64,000 bases of DNA. Origin: Robertmurraya korlensis NBRC 107688 (GTDB lineage: Bacteria > Bacillota > Bacilli > Bacillales > Cytobacillaceae). The first letter of the stretch is position 1. The number at the start of each line of letters is the position of its first letter. Where the stretch lies: the NCBI RefSeq assembly GCF_001591645.1, contig NZ_BCVH01000011.1, positions 62,001-126,000 of the forward strand, given 5' to 3'. The position numbers and the translations under genes are program-made. Of this stretch, positions 44,045-52,483 are shown piece by piece. The notes under the pieces are model-generated. The model searched no databases, had not been told where the DNA came from, and saw only the letters and a program-made list of their open reading frames with translations.

Positions 44045-44467
44045 ATGGAATTACAAACAAAGTTTCAGGGCTTAGTAGAAGTGTGTGAAAAGGACAAGAT
44101 TACTTTTCAGAATGGGATTCCAGGATTTCCTGAAGAAGAAGAATTCTTTATCCTTCCGGTAGGGGATGATGAGGTGTTCCTGACAATGCAATCTGCCAAA
44201 AGTCAAGAACTAGCCTTTATCATCATTAACCCTTTTCACTATTTTCCTCAATATGATTTTGAGTTAGATCAGCAAGTGATCGAAAAATTAGAGATTGAGG
44301 CTCCAGAGGATATCCTTGTATTAAATATAATTACTATTCACGATCCTTTTGAGCAATCAACCGCCAATCTACGAGCACCGCTCATAATAAATAAGAAGAG
44401 GAATCACGGAAAGCAAGTAGTATTGAATAACGAACATTTTACTACAAGGCATAAAATTATGGGATAG
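44045..44467 (+). CDS. fliW: Flagellar assembly factor FliW
   Basis: 140 aa from ATG 44045, eight bases after AAAGGA; an in-frame ATG at 44036 overlaps that site. KITFQNGIPGFPEEEEFFILP and the AFIIINPFHYFPQYDFELD segment are FliW signatures. FliW binds flagellin or CsrA in turn: when flagellin is exported, free FliW removes CsrA from the hag leader. Located before csrA and hag, as expected. Confidence 0.94.
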   Translation: MELQTKFQGLVEVCEKDKITFQNGIPGFPEEEEFFILPVGDDEVFLTMQSAKSQELAFIIINPFHYFPQYDFELDQQVIEKLEIEAPEDILVLNIITIHDPFEQSTANLRAPLIINKKRNHGKQVVLNNEHFTTRHKIMG

Positions 44468-44479
44468 AGGTGGGCAGAA

Positions 44480-44698
44480 ATGCTAGTTCTTACAAGGAAA
44501 ATGGGAGAATCAATCAAAATCGGTGAAGACATAGAAATAACAATTCTTTCGGTGAAAAATGATCATGTAAAGATTGGTATTAGTGCCCCAAAGAACATTG
44601 AGATTACTCGTAAGGAGCTTTTGGAACAAATTCGGGAAGAAAATGTGAAAGCTGCATCCACCAAGGTTGATTTGTTACATTTGTTAAACAGGAACTAA
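44480..44698 (+). CDS. csrA: Carbon storage regulator CsrA
   Basis: 72 aa RNA-binding dimer. [22 protein letters not shown] and [17 protein letters not shown] are the conserved beta-strand and loop motifs; R6 and the R..L C-terminal strand contact GGA in RNA. It represses flagellin translation by binding the hag leaders, each of which here has GGA-loop hairpins. GAGGTGG site, 12 nt after fliW. Confidence 0.96.
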   Translation: MLVLTRKMGESIKIGEDIEITILSVKNDHVKIGISAPKNIEITRKELLEQIREENVKAASTKVDLLHLLNRN

Positions 44699-44776
44699 TA
44701 TTAGTGTTAGTAAGACGGATGGTAAGCACCACTCGGTTTTTCCATTAAATAGAATAAATATTTCAGACAAAACTAT

Positions 44777-44802
44777 TAAACATTTCTTGTACCAACCGAT
44801 AT
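44777..44802 (+). promoter_or_regulatory. SigD promoter of flagellin gene 1
   Basis: TAAA (44777-44780), a 15 nt spacer and CCGATAT (44796-44802). Leaves a leader of about 110 nt. Confidence 0.8.
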
Positions 44803-44874
44803 TATTATTGTAGGAGAGGGTAGGGAAACGGGAGGCCGACCTAATTTCCTTACTCCAGTTTAATATTTCAGAAT

Positions 44875-44892
44875 GTTCACAAGGATGTGGAC
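44875..44892 (+). promoter_or_regulatory. CsrA-binding hairpin in the flagellin 1 leader
   Basis: GTTCAC (44875-44880) pairs with GTGGAC (44887-44892) and presents AGGA in the loop. A second GGA site is the CAAGGAGGA ribosome binding site. This two-site layout is that known for CsrA control of hag in B. subtilis. Confidence 0.75.
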
Positions 44893-44917
44893 CTATAAAT
44901 TCAAGGAGGAAATTATA

Positions 44918-45742
44918 ATGAGAATCAATCACAATATTGCAGCTCTAAACACGTACCGTCAATTAGGTACAGCAAACGCTGGGCAAATGAAATCAATGGA
45001 GAAGTTGTCTTCTGGTCTTCGTATCAACCGTGCAGGTGACGATGCAGCAGGTCTATCAATCTCTGAAAAAATGCGTGGTCAGATTCGTGGATTAGAGCAA
45101 GCATCACGTAACTCACAAGATGGTATCTCTTTAATTCAGACAGCTGAAGGTGCTTTAAACGAAACACATGCAATTCTTCAAAGAATGAGAGAGCTTGCGG
45201 TACAAGGTTCGAACGATACAAACGTTACAGCTGACCGTGACTCAATCAAATCAGAATTAAAAGAGTTAAAGAAAGAAATCGATAGAATTTCAACTGATAC
45301 TGAGTTCAATACACAAAAGTTAATCAAAGAAAACGGAACTTATGACTTCCAAGTTGGAGCAAACTCTGCACAAACAATTACTCTAAGTATTGGTGCAATG
45401 AATGCTTCTGCTTTGAATACTGGTTTAACTTCTTCAGGTATTTCTGGACTAACAGATTCTGCTGATTTCACTGCATTTATTACAAATGTTAACAGCGCAA
45501 TCACAAAGGTTTCTGAAGAACGTTCAAAGCTAGGGGCTGTTCAAAACCGTCTTGAGCACACAATTGCTAATCTAGATACAAGTGCAGAGAACTTAACAGC
45601 ATCGGAATCACGTGTACGTGATGTAGACATGGCTAAAGAGATGATGAACCAAACGAAGAATTCAATTCTTGCACAAGCATCTCAAGCGATGTTGGCACAA
45701 GCTAACCAACAGCCACAAGGTGTATTACAGCTTTTAAGATAA
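44918..45742 (+). CDS. hag: Flagellin (copy 1)
   Basis: 274 aa from ATG 44918 after AAGGAGGA; an upstream in-frame extension covers the leader and is not real. MRINHNIAALNTYRQL and the SGLRINRAGDDAAGL segment form the conserved D0/D1 N terminus; LTASESRVRDVDMAKEMM and LAQANQQPQGVLQLLR form the C terminus. The central part (about 138-195) is short and lacks D2/D3 domains. The three copies differ mostly there. Serine- and threonine-rich residues in that region are likely sites for Maf-directed glycosylation. Terminator at 45756. Confidence 0.96.
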   Translation: MRINHNIAALNTYRQLGTANAGQMKSMEKLSSGLRINRAGDDAAGLSISEKMRGQIRGLEQASRNSQDGISLIQTAEGALNETHAILQRMRELAVQGSNDTNVTADRDSIKSELKELKKEIDRISTDTEFNTQKLIKENGTYDFQVGANSAQTITLSIGAMNASALNTGLTSSGISGLTDSADFTAFITNVNSAITKVSEERSKLGAVQNRLEHTIANLDTSAENLTASESRVRDVDMAKEMMNQTKNSILAQASQAMLAQANQQPQGVLQLLR

Positions 45743-45755
45743 TTAATTTTAGGCT

Positions 45756-45790
45756 AAGAAGGATAACCATTAAGGTTGTCCTTCTTTTTT
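45756..45790 (+). terminator. Terminator of flagellin gene 1
   Basis: AAGAAGGATAACC (45756-45768) pairs with GGTTGTCCTTCTT (45774-45786), one mismatch, followed by T residues. Confidence 0.88.
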
Positions 45791-45834
45791 TTTAGTAAAT
45801 GAAAAATTTTATAGTGAAAAATTTGTTTAACTAT

Positions 45835-45860
45835 TAAAATACTGTTTTATCTTCCGATAT
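45835..45860 (+). promoter_or_regulatory. SigD promoter of flagellin gene 2
   Basis: TAAA (45835-45838), a 15 nt spacer and CCGATAT (45854-45860). Confidence 0.8.
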
Positions 45861-45933
45861 TATAATTGTAAGCAAGAGAATAAGAGAAAAAGGACTGACC
45901 TCAATTATTCTTGAGCAAACCAATCTATAAATA

Positions 45934-45951
45934 GTTCACAAGGATGTGAAC
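45934..45951 (+). promoter_or_regulatory. CsrA-binding hairpin in the flagellin 2 leader
   Basis: GTTCAC (45934-45939) pairs perfectly with GTGAAC (45946-45951); the loop is AAGGAT. The G-to-A change relative to copy 1 (GTGGAC) is compensated by pairing, which supports the structure. Confidence 0.75.
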
Positions 45952-45976
45952 CTATAAATTCAAGGAGGAAATTAAA

Positions 45977-46801
45977 ATGAGAATCAATCACAATATCGCA
46001 GCTCTAAACACGTATCGCCAATTAGGTACAGCAAATGCTGGACAAATGAAATCAATGGAAAAACTATCTTCTGGCCTTCGTATTAACCGTGCTGGTGACG
46101 ATGCAGCGGGTCTATCAATCTCTGAAAAAATGCGTGGTCAAATCCGAGGGTTAGAGCAAGCTTCACGTAACTCACAAGATGGTATTTCTTTAATCCAAAC
46201 AGCTGAAGGTGCTTTAAACGAAACACACGCGATTCTTCAAAGAATGAGAGAACTTGCGGTACAAGGTTCGAACGATACAAACGTTACAGCTGACCGTGAC
46301 TCAATCAAATCAGAATTAAAAGAATTAAAGAAAGAAATCGATAGAATCTCAACTGACACTGAGTTCAATACACAGAAACTTATTAAAACTTCAGGGTCTT
46401 ATAACATCCAGGTTGGTGCAAACTCTGCACAAACAATTACTTTAAGTATTGGTGCGATGAATGCTTCTTCATTAGCGACTAACTTAACATCTGCAACTAT
46501 CTCTGGATTATCTACTTCAGCTGAATTTACTGCATTTATTACTAATGTTAACAGTGCAATCACAAAGGTTTCTGCAGAGCGTTCAAAGCTAGGGGCTGTT
46601 CAAAACCGTCTTGAGCACACAATTGCTAACTTAGATACAAGTGCAGAAAACTTAACAGCATCAGAATCACGTGTACGTGACGTAGACATGGCTAAAGAGA
46701 TGATGAACCAAACGAAGAATTCAATTCTTGCACAAGCATCTCAAGCAATGTTGGCACAAGCTAACCAACAGCCACAAGGTGTATTACAACTATTAAGATA
46801 A
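45977..46801 (+). CDS. hag: Flagellin (copy 2)
   Basis: 274 aa, with the N-terminal 136 and C-terminal 70 residues almost identical to copy 1. The variable middle reads KTSGSYNIQVGANS and LATNLTSATISGLSTSAEF. It has its own SigD promoter, CsrA hairpin leader, AAGGAGGA site and terminator. Filament subunit exported by the flagellar type III system. Confidence 0.96.
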   Translation: MRINHNIAALNTYRQLGTANAGQMKSMEKLSSGLRINRAGDDAAGLSISEKMRGQIRGLEQASRNSQDGISLIQTAEGALNETHAILQRMRELAVQGSNDTNVTADRDSIKSELKELKKEIDRISTDTEFNTQKLIKTSGSYNIQVGANSAQTITLSIGAMNASSLATNLTSATISGLSTSAEFTAFITNVNSAITKVSAERSKLGAVQNRLEHTIANLDTSAENLTASESRVRDVDMAKEMMNQTKNSILAQASQAMLAQANQQPQGVLQLLR

Positions 46802-46815
46802 TTATAATCCAGTTG

Positions 46816-46845
46816 AAATGGACAACCAAAAGGTTGTCCATTTTT
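46816..46845 (+). terminator. Terminator of flagellin gene 2
   Basis: AAATGGACAACC (46816-46827) pairs with GGTTGTCCATTT (46832-46843), followed by T residues. Confidence 0.9.
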
Positions 46846-46951
46846 TGTGTTTTGCCTGTTTCTATAAGTAAATAAGAACGATTCTTTAGCGTTAATTTTA
46901 TATAACTAGAATCATTGAATGAATTAGTTAAATAAATTTGCAAAAAACTAT

Positions 46952-46977
46952 TAAACATTCTATATAACCTCCGATAT
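46952..46977 (+). promoter_or_regulatory. SigD promoter of flagellin gene 3
   Basis: TAAA (46952-46955), a 15 nt spacer and CCGATAT (46971-46977). Confidence 0.8.
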
Positions 46978-47053
46978 TATATTTGTAAGCTAGAGGGTAA
47001 GAAAACGGGCGGCCGACCTTGTTTTTATTCTCAATTAAACTTAATCATAAAGT

Positions 47054-47071
47054 GTTCACAAGGATGTGGAC
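47054..47071 (+). promoter_or_regulatory. CsrA-binding hairpin in the flagellin 3 leader
   Basis: GTTCAC (47054-47059) pairs with GTGGAC (47066-47071) around AAGGAT, with the CAAGGAGGA ribosome site downstream. Confidence 0.75.
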
Positions 47072-47096
47072 CTGAAAATTCAAGGAGGAAATTAAA

Positions 47097-47921
47097 ATGA
47101 GAATCAATCATAATATTGCAGCTTTAAACACGTATCGTCAATTAGGTACAGCTAATGCTGGGCAAATGAAATCAATGGAGAAATTATCTTCAGGACTTCG
47201 TATCAACCGTGCTGGTGATGATGCAGCAGGTCTTTCAATCTCTGAAAAAATGCGTGGTCAGATCCGTGGGTTAGAGCAAGCATCACGTAACTCACAAGAT
47301 GGTATTTCTTTAATTCAAACAGCTGAAGGTGCTTTAAACGAAACACATTCAATCCTTCAAAGAATGAGAGAACTTGCGGTACAAGGTGCCAACGATACAA
47401 ACGTTACAGCTGACCGTGACTCAATCAAATCAGAATTACAAGAGTTAAAGAAAGAAATCGATAGAATTTCAACTGATACTGAGTTCAATACACAGAAACT
47501 TATCGAAACTTCTGGAACTTATAATTTCCAAGTGGGTGCTAACTCTTCACAAACAATTACTTTGAGTATTGGTTCAATGAATGCATCTTCATTAGCAACT
47601 AGCTTAACTGCTGGAGCTATCACAGCTTTAGCAAGTTCAGCTGATTTCACTGCATTTATTACAACAGTTAACAGTGCAATCACAAAGGTTTCTGAAGAGC
47701 GTTCAAAGCTAGGTGCTGTTCAAAACCGTCTTGAGCACACAATTGCTAACCTAGATACAAGTGCAGAAAACTTAACAGCATCAGAATCACGTGTTCGTGA
47801 CGTAGACATGGCTAAAGAGATGATGAACCAAACGAAGAACTCAATTCTTGCACAGGCATCTCAAGCAATGTTGGCACAAGCTAACCAACAGCCACAAGGT
47901 GTACTACAACTTTTAAGATAA
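47097..47921 (+). CDS. hag: Flagellin (copy 3)
   Basis: 274 aa. Conserved ends as in copies 1 and 2, with small changes such as ETHSILQ and QGANDTN. The middle reads ETSGTYNFQVGANSSQ and LATSLTAGAITALASSADF, the serine/alanine-rich part most different from its neighbours. SigD promoter, CsrA hairpin and terminator are all its own. It is directly followed by the Maf glycosylation genes. Confidence 0.96.
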   Translation: MRINHNIAALNTYRQLGTANAGQMKSMEKLSSGLRINRAGDDAAGLSISEKMRGQIRGLEQASRNSQDGISLIQTAEGALNETHSILQRMRELAVQGANDTNVTADRDSIKSELQELKKEIDRISTDTEFNTQKLIETSGTYNFQVGANSSQTITLSIGSMNASSLATSLTAGAITALASSADFTAFITTVNSAITKVSEERSKLGAVQNRLEHTIANLDTSAENLTASESRVRDVDMAKEMMNQTKNSILAQASQAMLAQANQQPQGVLQLLR

Positions 47922-47933
47922 TTAAATTTAAAT

Positions 47934-47974
47934 TAAGATGGGCAACCTATATATGGTTGTCCTTCTTAATTATA
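47934..47974 (+). terminator. Terminator of flagellin gene 3
   Basis: ATTAAGATGGGCAACC pairs with GGTTGTCCTTCTTAAT with a few mismatches, shortly after the stop. The T tract is weak, so some readthrough into maf is possible. Confidence 0.65.
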
Positions 47975-48014
47975 AAATACTTGTAGTGTGCATGGCTTAG
48001 GGAGGGAATATCGC

Positions 48015-49787
48015 TTGGAAAATTTATATGTAATTAAAGGAGAACGGTTGGAGTTAAACGAAGATATTTCAATTCTTGAAAGTAAAAGTGGCTTGCCTAT
48101 TGTTAAGAAGAATGGATTTTATCTAAATAGCAGATATGATCCATTGAAGGAATCGAAGCAGATAGCTGAGCGTGAATATAAAAAAAATTATTCACACATT
48201 CTATTTGGTCTTCCTTATTCTTATTTAGCGAATGAATTAGTAAATAAGATGGGAAGTAATGATTTCCTTCTCATTATAGAACCCAGTTTAAAGCTATTTG
48301 AGCTTGTTAAAGGTAGTGAGCTTTTTAAGTCGCTTATTAACCATCCACAAGTCTTTTTTATAGTTGGATATCACCCCAATAAGATTGAAGAGGAAGTTAG
48401 ATATCTTGTTAATAAAAGGAATATTGGACAATTAGAATTCATTACTTCACCGAATTATGAAAAGGTGTATCCAACGATTATTGCTCATTTTAAAGAAATA
48501 ATATTAAAAAATGCTAGGCTATCACTAGTTAACGTAGCAACCATGATGAAATTTGGGAAAGTGTGGCAGGATAACTTATTGAACAATATTTCAAACTCAT
48601 GGAAGTCTACTACAATTAATAAATTTGTTAATAAACTTCAATGCCCTGTAATTATTGCGGCATCAGGACCTTCTTTAAATAAACAGTTATCTAGTTTAAA
48701 AAAGATTAAAGAGAACAAAACAGCACTTATTTTGGCAGCTGGTTCCACAATTAACCCTTTATTGAATGCAGGGATAAGGCCGGATATCGTCGTCTCTATT
48801 GATGGAGATATGGCCAACTGGAGACACTTTGAAAAATTAGACTATGATGATATTGCACTTTTTTATAGCGTAAACGTTCATAAAAACATTCCTAAGCACC
48901 ATAACGGATTAAATGTAATTTTTAATTCTCAAGATAGAGAATTATCAGGTTGGGTAAATAAAGTAATAGGTGAAGAGGTTGAGTTTGTCTATGGTGGTGC
49001 CTCGGTTGCAACTTTTTCTCTTTACGTGGCCAAATTAATCTCTTCCGGTCCAATCTGTCTCATTGGTCAAGATTTAGCATATACAAACAATCTAAGTCAT
49101 GCCAGTGGGAATAGTAATCAAAAGAAGGTTATTCAAGAGGAGAATATAGCTAACAAGAATTACCTTGAGGTTGAAGGATACTATGGAGATACTGTACTAA
49201 CTGACTATGGATTTTTAAGTATGAAAAAAGTATTTGAGGATATGTTTCATCAATTTAGTCTAGAAGGTGATAAAAGACCTTATTATAACTGCACAGAAGG
49301 TGGAGTGAATATTAAAGGGGTTACTAATTTACCTTTTACTGACTTTATCGATAGATATTGTGGTACGAGTTATAGAAGTGAATTCGTAAAGGTTCTTGAA
49401 ATCGATCCTGATCTTCTTATTTCAAAAGAAAATGTAGAAATGGCATTAATTAAGGAAAAGGATAACCTCATTGAATTAAGAAAGTATGTGAAAAAGGCAA
49501 TTGAAATGATTGATGGAGTGTCTATGGAATCAGAGTACATGGATAGCAAGGTTTTAAAAAAGCTAGATAGCTTAGATGAGAAAATCAACACTTATTCGAA
49601 GGATAACATTATTTATTATTTAATAATGCCACTCAGCTTCCGTATTAATCATATGTATCAGGAGCCTGAGACTGAAACGCCTCTAGAAATGAAGAGAAGG
49701 ATCATTAAAAAGTCTAGTTCTTTATACAATGGAATATTGGAATCTGTGGATTACACATTAGATAAATTGGAGCAAAAAGGAGAGTGA
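48015..49787 (+). CDS. Maf-type flagellin glycosyltransferase (MptE-like domain), copy 1
   Basis: 590 aa from TTG 48015, eight bases after GGAGGG. The DUF115/MptE-like core (about 205-420) has PVIIAASGPSLNKQL, RPDIVVSIDGDMANW, GGASVATFSLYVAKL and GPICLIGQDLAYT, which is the motility accessory factor family. Maf enzymes attach pseudaminic or legionaminic acid to flagellin serine or threonine. C-terminal residues 470-590 are helical. Follows the flagellins directly and precedes a nonulosonate pathway, which fits that role. Confidence 0.88.
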   Translation: MENLYVIKGERLELNEDISILESKSGLPIVKKNGFYLNSRYDPLKESKQIAEREYKKNYSHILFGLPYSYLANELVNKMGSNDFLLIIEPSLKLFELVKGSELFKSLINHPQVFFIVGYHPNKIEEEVRYLVNKRNIGQLEFITSPNYEKVYPTIIAHFKEIILKNARLSLVNVATMMKFGKVWQDNLLNNISNSWKSTTINKFVNKLQCPVIIAASGPSLNKQLSSLKKIKENKTALILAAGSTINPLLNAGIRPDIVVSIDGDMANWRHFEKLDYDDIALFYSVNVHKNIPKHHNGLNVIFNSQDRELSGWVNKVIGEEVEFVYGGASVATFSLYVAKLISSGPICLIGQDLAYTNNLSHASGNSNQKKVIQEENIANKNYLEVEGYYGDTVLTDYGFLSMKKVFEDMFHQFSLEGDKRPYYNCTEGGVNIKGVTNLPFTDFIDRYCGTSYRSEFVKVLEIDPDLLISKENVEMALIKEKDNLIELRKYVKKAIEMIDGVSMESEYMDSKVLKKLDSLDEKINTYSKDNIIYYLIMPLSFRINHMYQEPETETPLEMKRRIIKKSSSLYNGILESVDYTLDKLEQKGE

Positions 49788-49791
49788 AATA

Positions 49792-50142
49792 ATGGAACAA
49801 ATTGTTATAGACACATTAGAGAGCTTAAAGGAATACTTCCCTAAATTAATAAATGGATCGCGAGAAATTGCTGAGTATTTACAGGAGGGAAATGAAGCAA
49901 AGGCACTGAGTGTTATGCCACAGTTGGTCGAAGGGCTACAATGGGTTTTTGAGGCTGTAATGGGAATTCAAAATAATGGCTTCTTAAATGATATTAATTT
50001 ACTGGATTTAAAGGATAACTTTCAAGAAATGGTGGAGGCTTTAGAAATTGGTGATCATGTATTATTAGCAGACTTGCTGCAATATGAGATTGCACCTACA
50101 CTTGAAAAATGGGTCTTAATGGTCGATAAGGAAGAAAGATGA
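49792..50142 (+). CDS. Small helical protein between two Maf genes (DUF8042-like)
   Basis: 116 aa, acidic and predicted almost entirely helical: VIDTLESLKEYFPKLINGSREIAEYLQEG, then KALSVMPQLVEGLQWVFEAVMGI and VEALEIGDHVLLADLLQYEIAPTLEKWVLMV. No signal peptide or membrane helix. Four nt after maf 1 and overlapping maf 2 by four, so it is translated with both. A chaperone or adaptor between Maf and flagellin is a reasonable guess, not shown. The size resembles FlgN/FliS-type helical chaperones. Confidence 0.75.
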   Translation: MEQIVIDTLESLKEYFPKLINGSREIAEYLQEGNEAKALSVMPQLVEGLQWVFEAVMGIQNNGFLNDINLLDLKDNFQEMVEALEIGDHVLLADLLQYEIAPTLEKWVLMVDKEER

Positions 50143-51413
50143 TCTGGGAAAAAGTTAAAGCAGTTAATGGTGAATGGACTGTAGCTATTACTAATGATAA
50201 AGGTAAATATTTGCTTCATAGTAAGTATGACCCAAGTAAAGAATCCAGACGCTGGGTAGCACAATGGGAAATGATGAATGAGAAACCTAGTAGGATATGT
50301 GTGATTGGTATAGGTGTAGGTTATCATATCGCTGCTCTTAGAGAAGAGTTTCCTAACATTCCTATAGTAGTAATGGAATTTAATCCAAATTATGTTAGCT
50401 GGCTAAGGGGTAATCATTTGTTGCAGTGGTTAGAGGATGAAAGAACCTCAATAAAGATCTCTAATGACATTAATGAGATTTCCAAAGACTTTCTCCCTCT
50501 ATTGGATGAAATAGATACTATGGTAATGATTCATTCTCCATCACTAGAGTTAATCCCAAATAACCTTTCCTCCTTGAAAGAAAGACTTAGTGACTTTTAT
50601 ACGTTTTTGAAAACAGTGCGAAAGAATAAGGAGATACTAGAGCAAAACTTTGCAAATAATTTAAAATTAAATGATAAAGGCATTCTAGAGTGGAAAGATT
50701 ACCTTAAGGGGAAATCGGCAATTCTTGTATCAGCAGGTCCTTCTTTAACTAAGCAACTACCACTGTTAAAGGAAGTATATAAAAAACGGGAAATATTTAT
50801 AGCATGTGTCGGGACAGCTCTAATCCCTCTACTGAATTTTGGGATAAAACCTAATGCTATAATGATTTCTGACGCACAGGATACATTATTAGAGCAATTT
50901 AAGGGAACGTCTAACATAATAGATGTACCGTTATTCTATTTAGCTACCGCTAATCAAAAGGCTGTTTCAGGATATACGGGTAAGAGATATATTGTATGGC
51001 AGCAAGACTACTCTAATTCAAGGATACAAGCGGATCTTATAAAAGAGCCTACTATTCGGACAGGCGGTTCAGTAGCTACGTGCTTGCTAGATTTATTAGT
51101 TTGGATGGGCAGTAGTCGGGTAGCGCTAGTTGGTCAAGACTTGTCCTTTACAGGAGGGTATAGTCATGCTGTGGGTTCACATAATGTGAAAAAAGTAAAT
51201 TATGAAAATCTCATAGAAGTAACTGATTACTATCAAAGAGAGAAGGTAAAGACAAAGAGTTTTTTACTCGGCTATCTTAGATGGTTTGAAAGATATGTGA
51301 TAGATACTAGTAGTAATGCTGAGTTTTGGAACTGTACGGAAGGTGGGGCTTATATAGAGGGATGGAAACACAAAAGGCTCAAAGAGTTTATCGAGGAGAA
51401 AAAAGGGGACTAA
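50139..51413 (+). CDS. Maf-type flagellin glycosyltransferase (MptE-like domain), copy 2
   Basis: 424 aa, ATGA overlap with the preceding gene. SAILVSAGPSLTKQLPLL, FGIKPNAIMISDAQDTLLEQF, GGSVATCLLDLLVWMG and VALVGQDLSFTGGYSHAVGS match the Maf/DUF115 core. It starts with a short beta-rich region (INDKGKYLLHSKYDPSKESRRW) equivalent to the region RYDPLKES of copy 1. It lacks the long C-terminal helical extension of copy 1. Two Maf enzymes may act on different sites or sugars. Confidence 0.87.
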   Translation: MIWEKVKAVNGEWTVAITNDKGKYLLHSKYDPSKESRRWVAQWEMMNEKPSRICVIGIGVGYHIAALREEFPNIPIVVMEFNPNYVSWLRGNHLLQWLEDERTSIKISNDINEISKDFLPLLDEIDTMVMIHSPSLELIPNNLSSLKERLSDFYTFLKTVRKNKEILEQNFANNLKLNDKGILEWKDYLKGKSAILVSAGPSLTKQLPLLKEVYKKREIFIACVGTALIPLLNFGIKPNAIMISDAQDTLLEQFKGTSNIIDVPLFYLATANQKAVSGYTGKRYIVWQQDYSNSRIQADLIKEPTIRTGGSVATCLLDLLVWMGSSRVALVGQDLSFTGGYSHAVGSHNVKKVNYENLIEVTDYYQREKVKTKSFLLGYLRWFERYVIDTSSNAEFWNCTEGGAYIEGWKHKRLKEFIEEKKGD

Positions 51414-51489
51414 GAACAATAGGTGTCTCAATCTCATTTATTGAATGCCTCCTTTTGCTGTACAGAACCGAGTAAGAAAGGGTGAAGAT

Positions 51490-52473
51490 ATGTCAAAACA
51501 TATTTTAGTAACAGGTGCGGACGGATTTATTGGAAGCCATTTAACAGAAATGCTAGTGGAAAAAGGGTATAAAGTTAAAGCATTGGCTTACTACAATTCG
51601 TTTAATTCATGGGGTTGGCTTGATGCACTTCCTCAGGATGTCATGCAAGAAGTTGAAGTTATAACTGGTGATGTTAGGGATCCGAATGGAGTAAGAGTAG
51701 CGATGCAGGGAGTAGACCAAGTCTATCACCTAGCAGCACTTATCGCTATACCATTCAGCTATCATTCTCCAGATACATATATTGATACAAATATAAAAGG
51801 AACTTTAAATGTTTTGCAAGCAGCGAGAGACTTGAACACATCACGAGTCCTTATTACTTCTACTTCTGAGGTTTATGGAACTGCCCAATACGTACCGATT
51901 GATGAAAATCATCCGTATCAGGGTCAGTCACCATACTCAGCAACAAAAATAGGTGCGGATCGTCTAGCGGAGTCTTTTTATAGAAGTTTTAATATGCCTA
52001 TTTCTATTGTAAGGCCGTTTAACACTTATGGACCTCGCCAATCAGCAAGAGCTGTTATACCAACAATTATTACCCAGTTACTAAATGGAAATGAAGAAAT
52101 TATGCTGGGCTCATTGTCACCTACAAGAGATTTTAACTTCGTAAAAGATACAGCTAACGGGTTTATTGAAATAGCTAAATCAGATAATACTATAGGAGAA
52201 GAAATAAACATTGCCACTCAACAGGAGATTTCGATAGGTGAGCTTGCTCAAGAATTAATCAGACAAATTAATCCTAATGCTAGAATCATCTGTGACGAAC
52301 AAAGACTACGCCCGGAAAAAAGTGAAGTGAACCGTTTGTTAGGATCGAATGAAAAAATTAAGAGGCTTACAAATTGGGAGCCGTTATACTCTTTCGAAAG
52401 AGGTCTTTCAGAGACTATTGAGTTTTTTAAAAACAATTTAGATAAATATAAAGCAAATATTTATAACATATAG
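51490..52473 (+). CDS. legB: Nucleotide-sugar 4,6-dehydratase of the legionaminic acid pathway
   Basis: 327 aa from ATG 51490 with AAAGGGTGAAG upstream. Short-chain dehydrogenase fold with ILVTGADGFIGSHLTEMLV, STSEVYG and YSATKIGADR (YxxxK). FNSWGWLDALP is typical of the LegB/PglF-like subgroup acting on UDP- or GDP-GlcNAc. It yields the 4-keto-6-deoxy intermediate for LegC. First gene of the pathway, about 75 nt after maf 2. Confidence 0.87.
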   Translation: MSKHILVTGADGFIGSHLTEMLVEKGYKVKALAYYNSFNSWGWLDALPQDVMQEVEVITGDVRDPNGVRVAMQGVDQVYHLAALIAIPFSYHSPDTYIDTNIKGTLNVLQAARDLNTSRVLITSTSEVYGTAQYVPIDENHPYQGQSPYSATKIGADRLAESFYRSFNMPISIVRPFNTYGPRQSARAVIPTIITQLLNGNEEIMLGSLSPTRDFNFVKDTANGFIEIAKSDNTIGEEINIATQQEISIGELAQELIRQINPNARIICDEQRLRPEKSEVNRLLGSNEKIKRLTNWEPLYSFERGLSETIEFFKNNLDKYKANIYNI

Positions 52474-52483
52474 GAGGGGGAGC

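Noticed and set aside
45024-47400. Three matching minus-strand ORFs of 65 aa opposite the flagellin genes
   Set aside because: They mirror the conserved N-terminal coding sequence of the three hag copies; the similarity is explained by the plus-strand protein, and they have no ribosome sites.
49370-49591. Minus-strand ORF in the maf 1 C-terminal region
   Set aside because: Shadow of the helical, lysine- and glutamate-rich plus-strand coding region.
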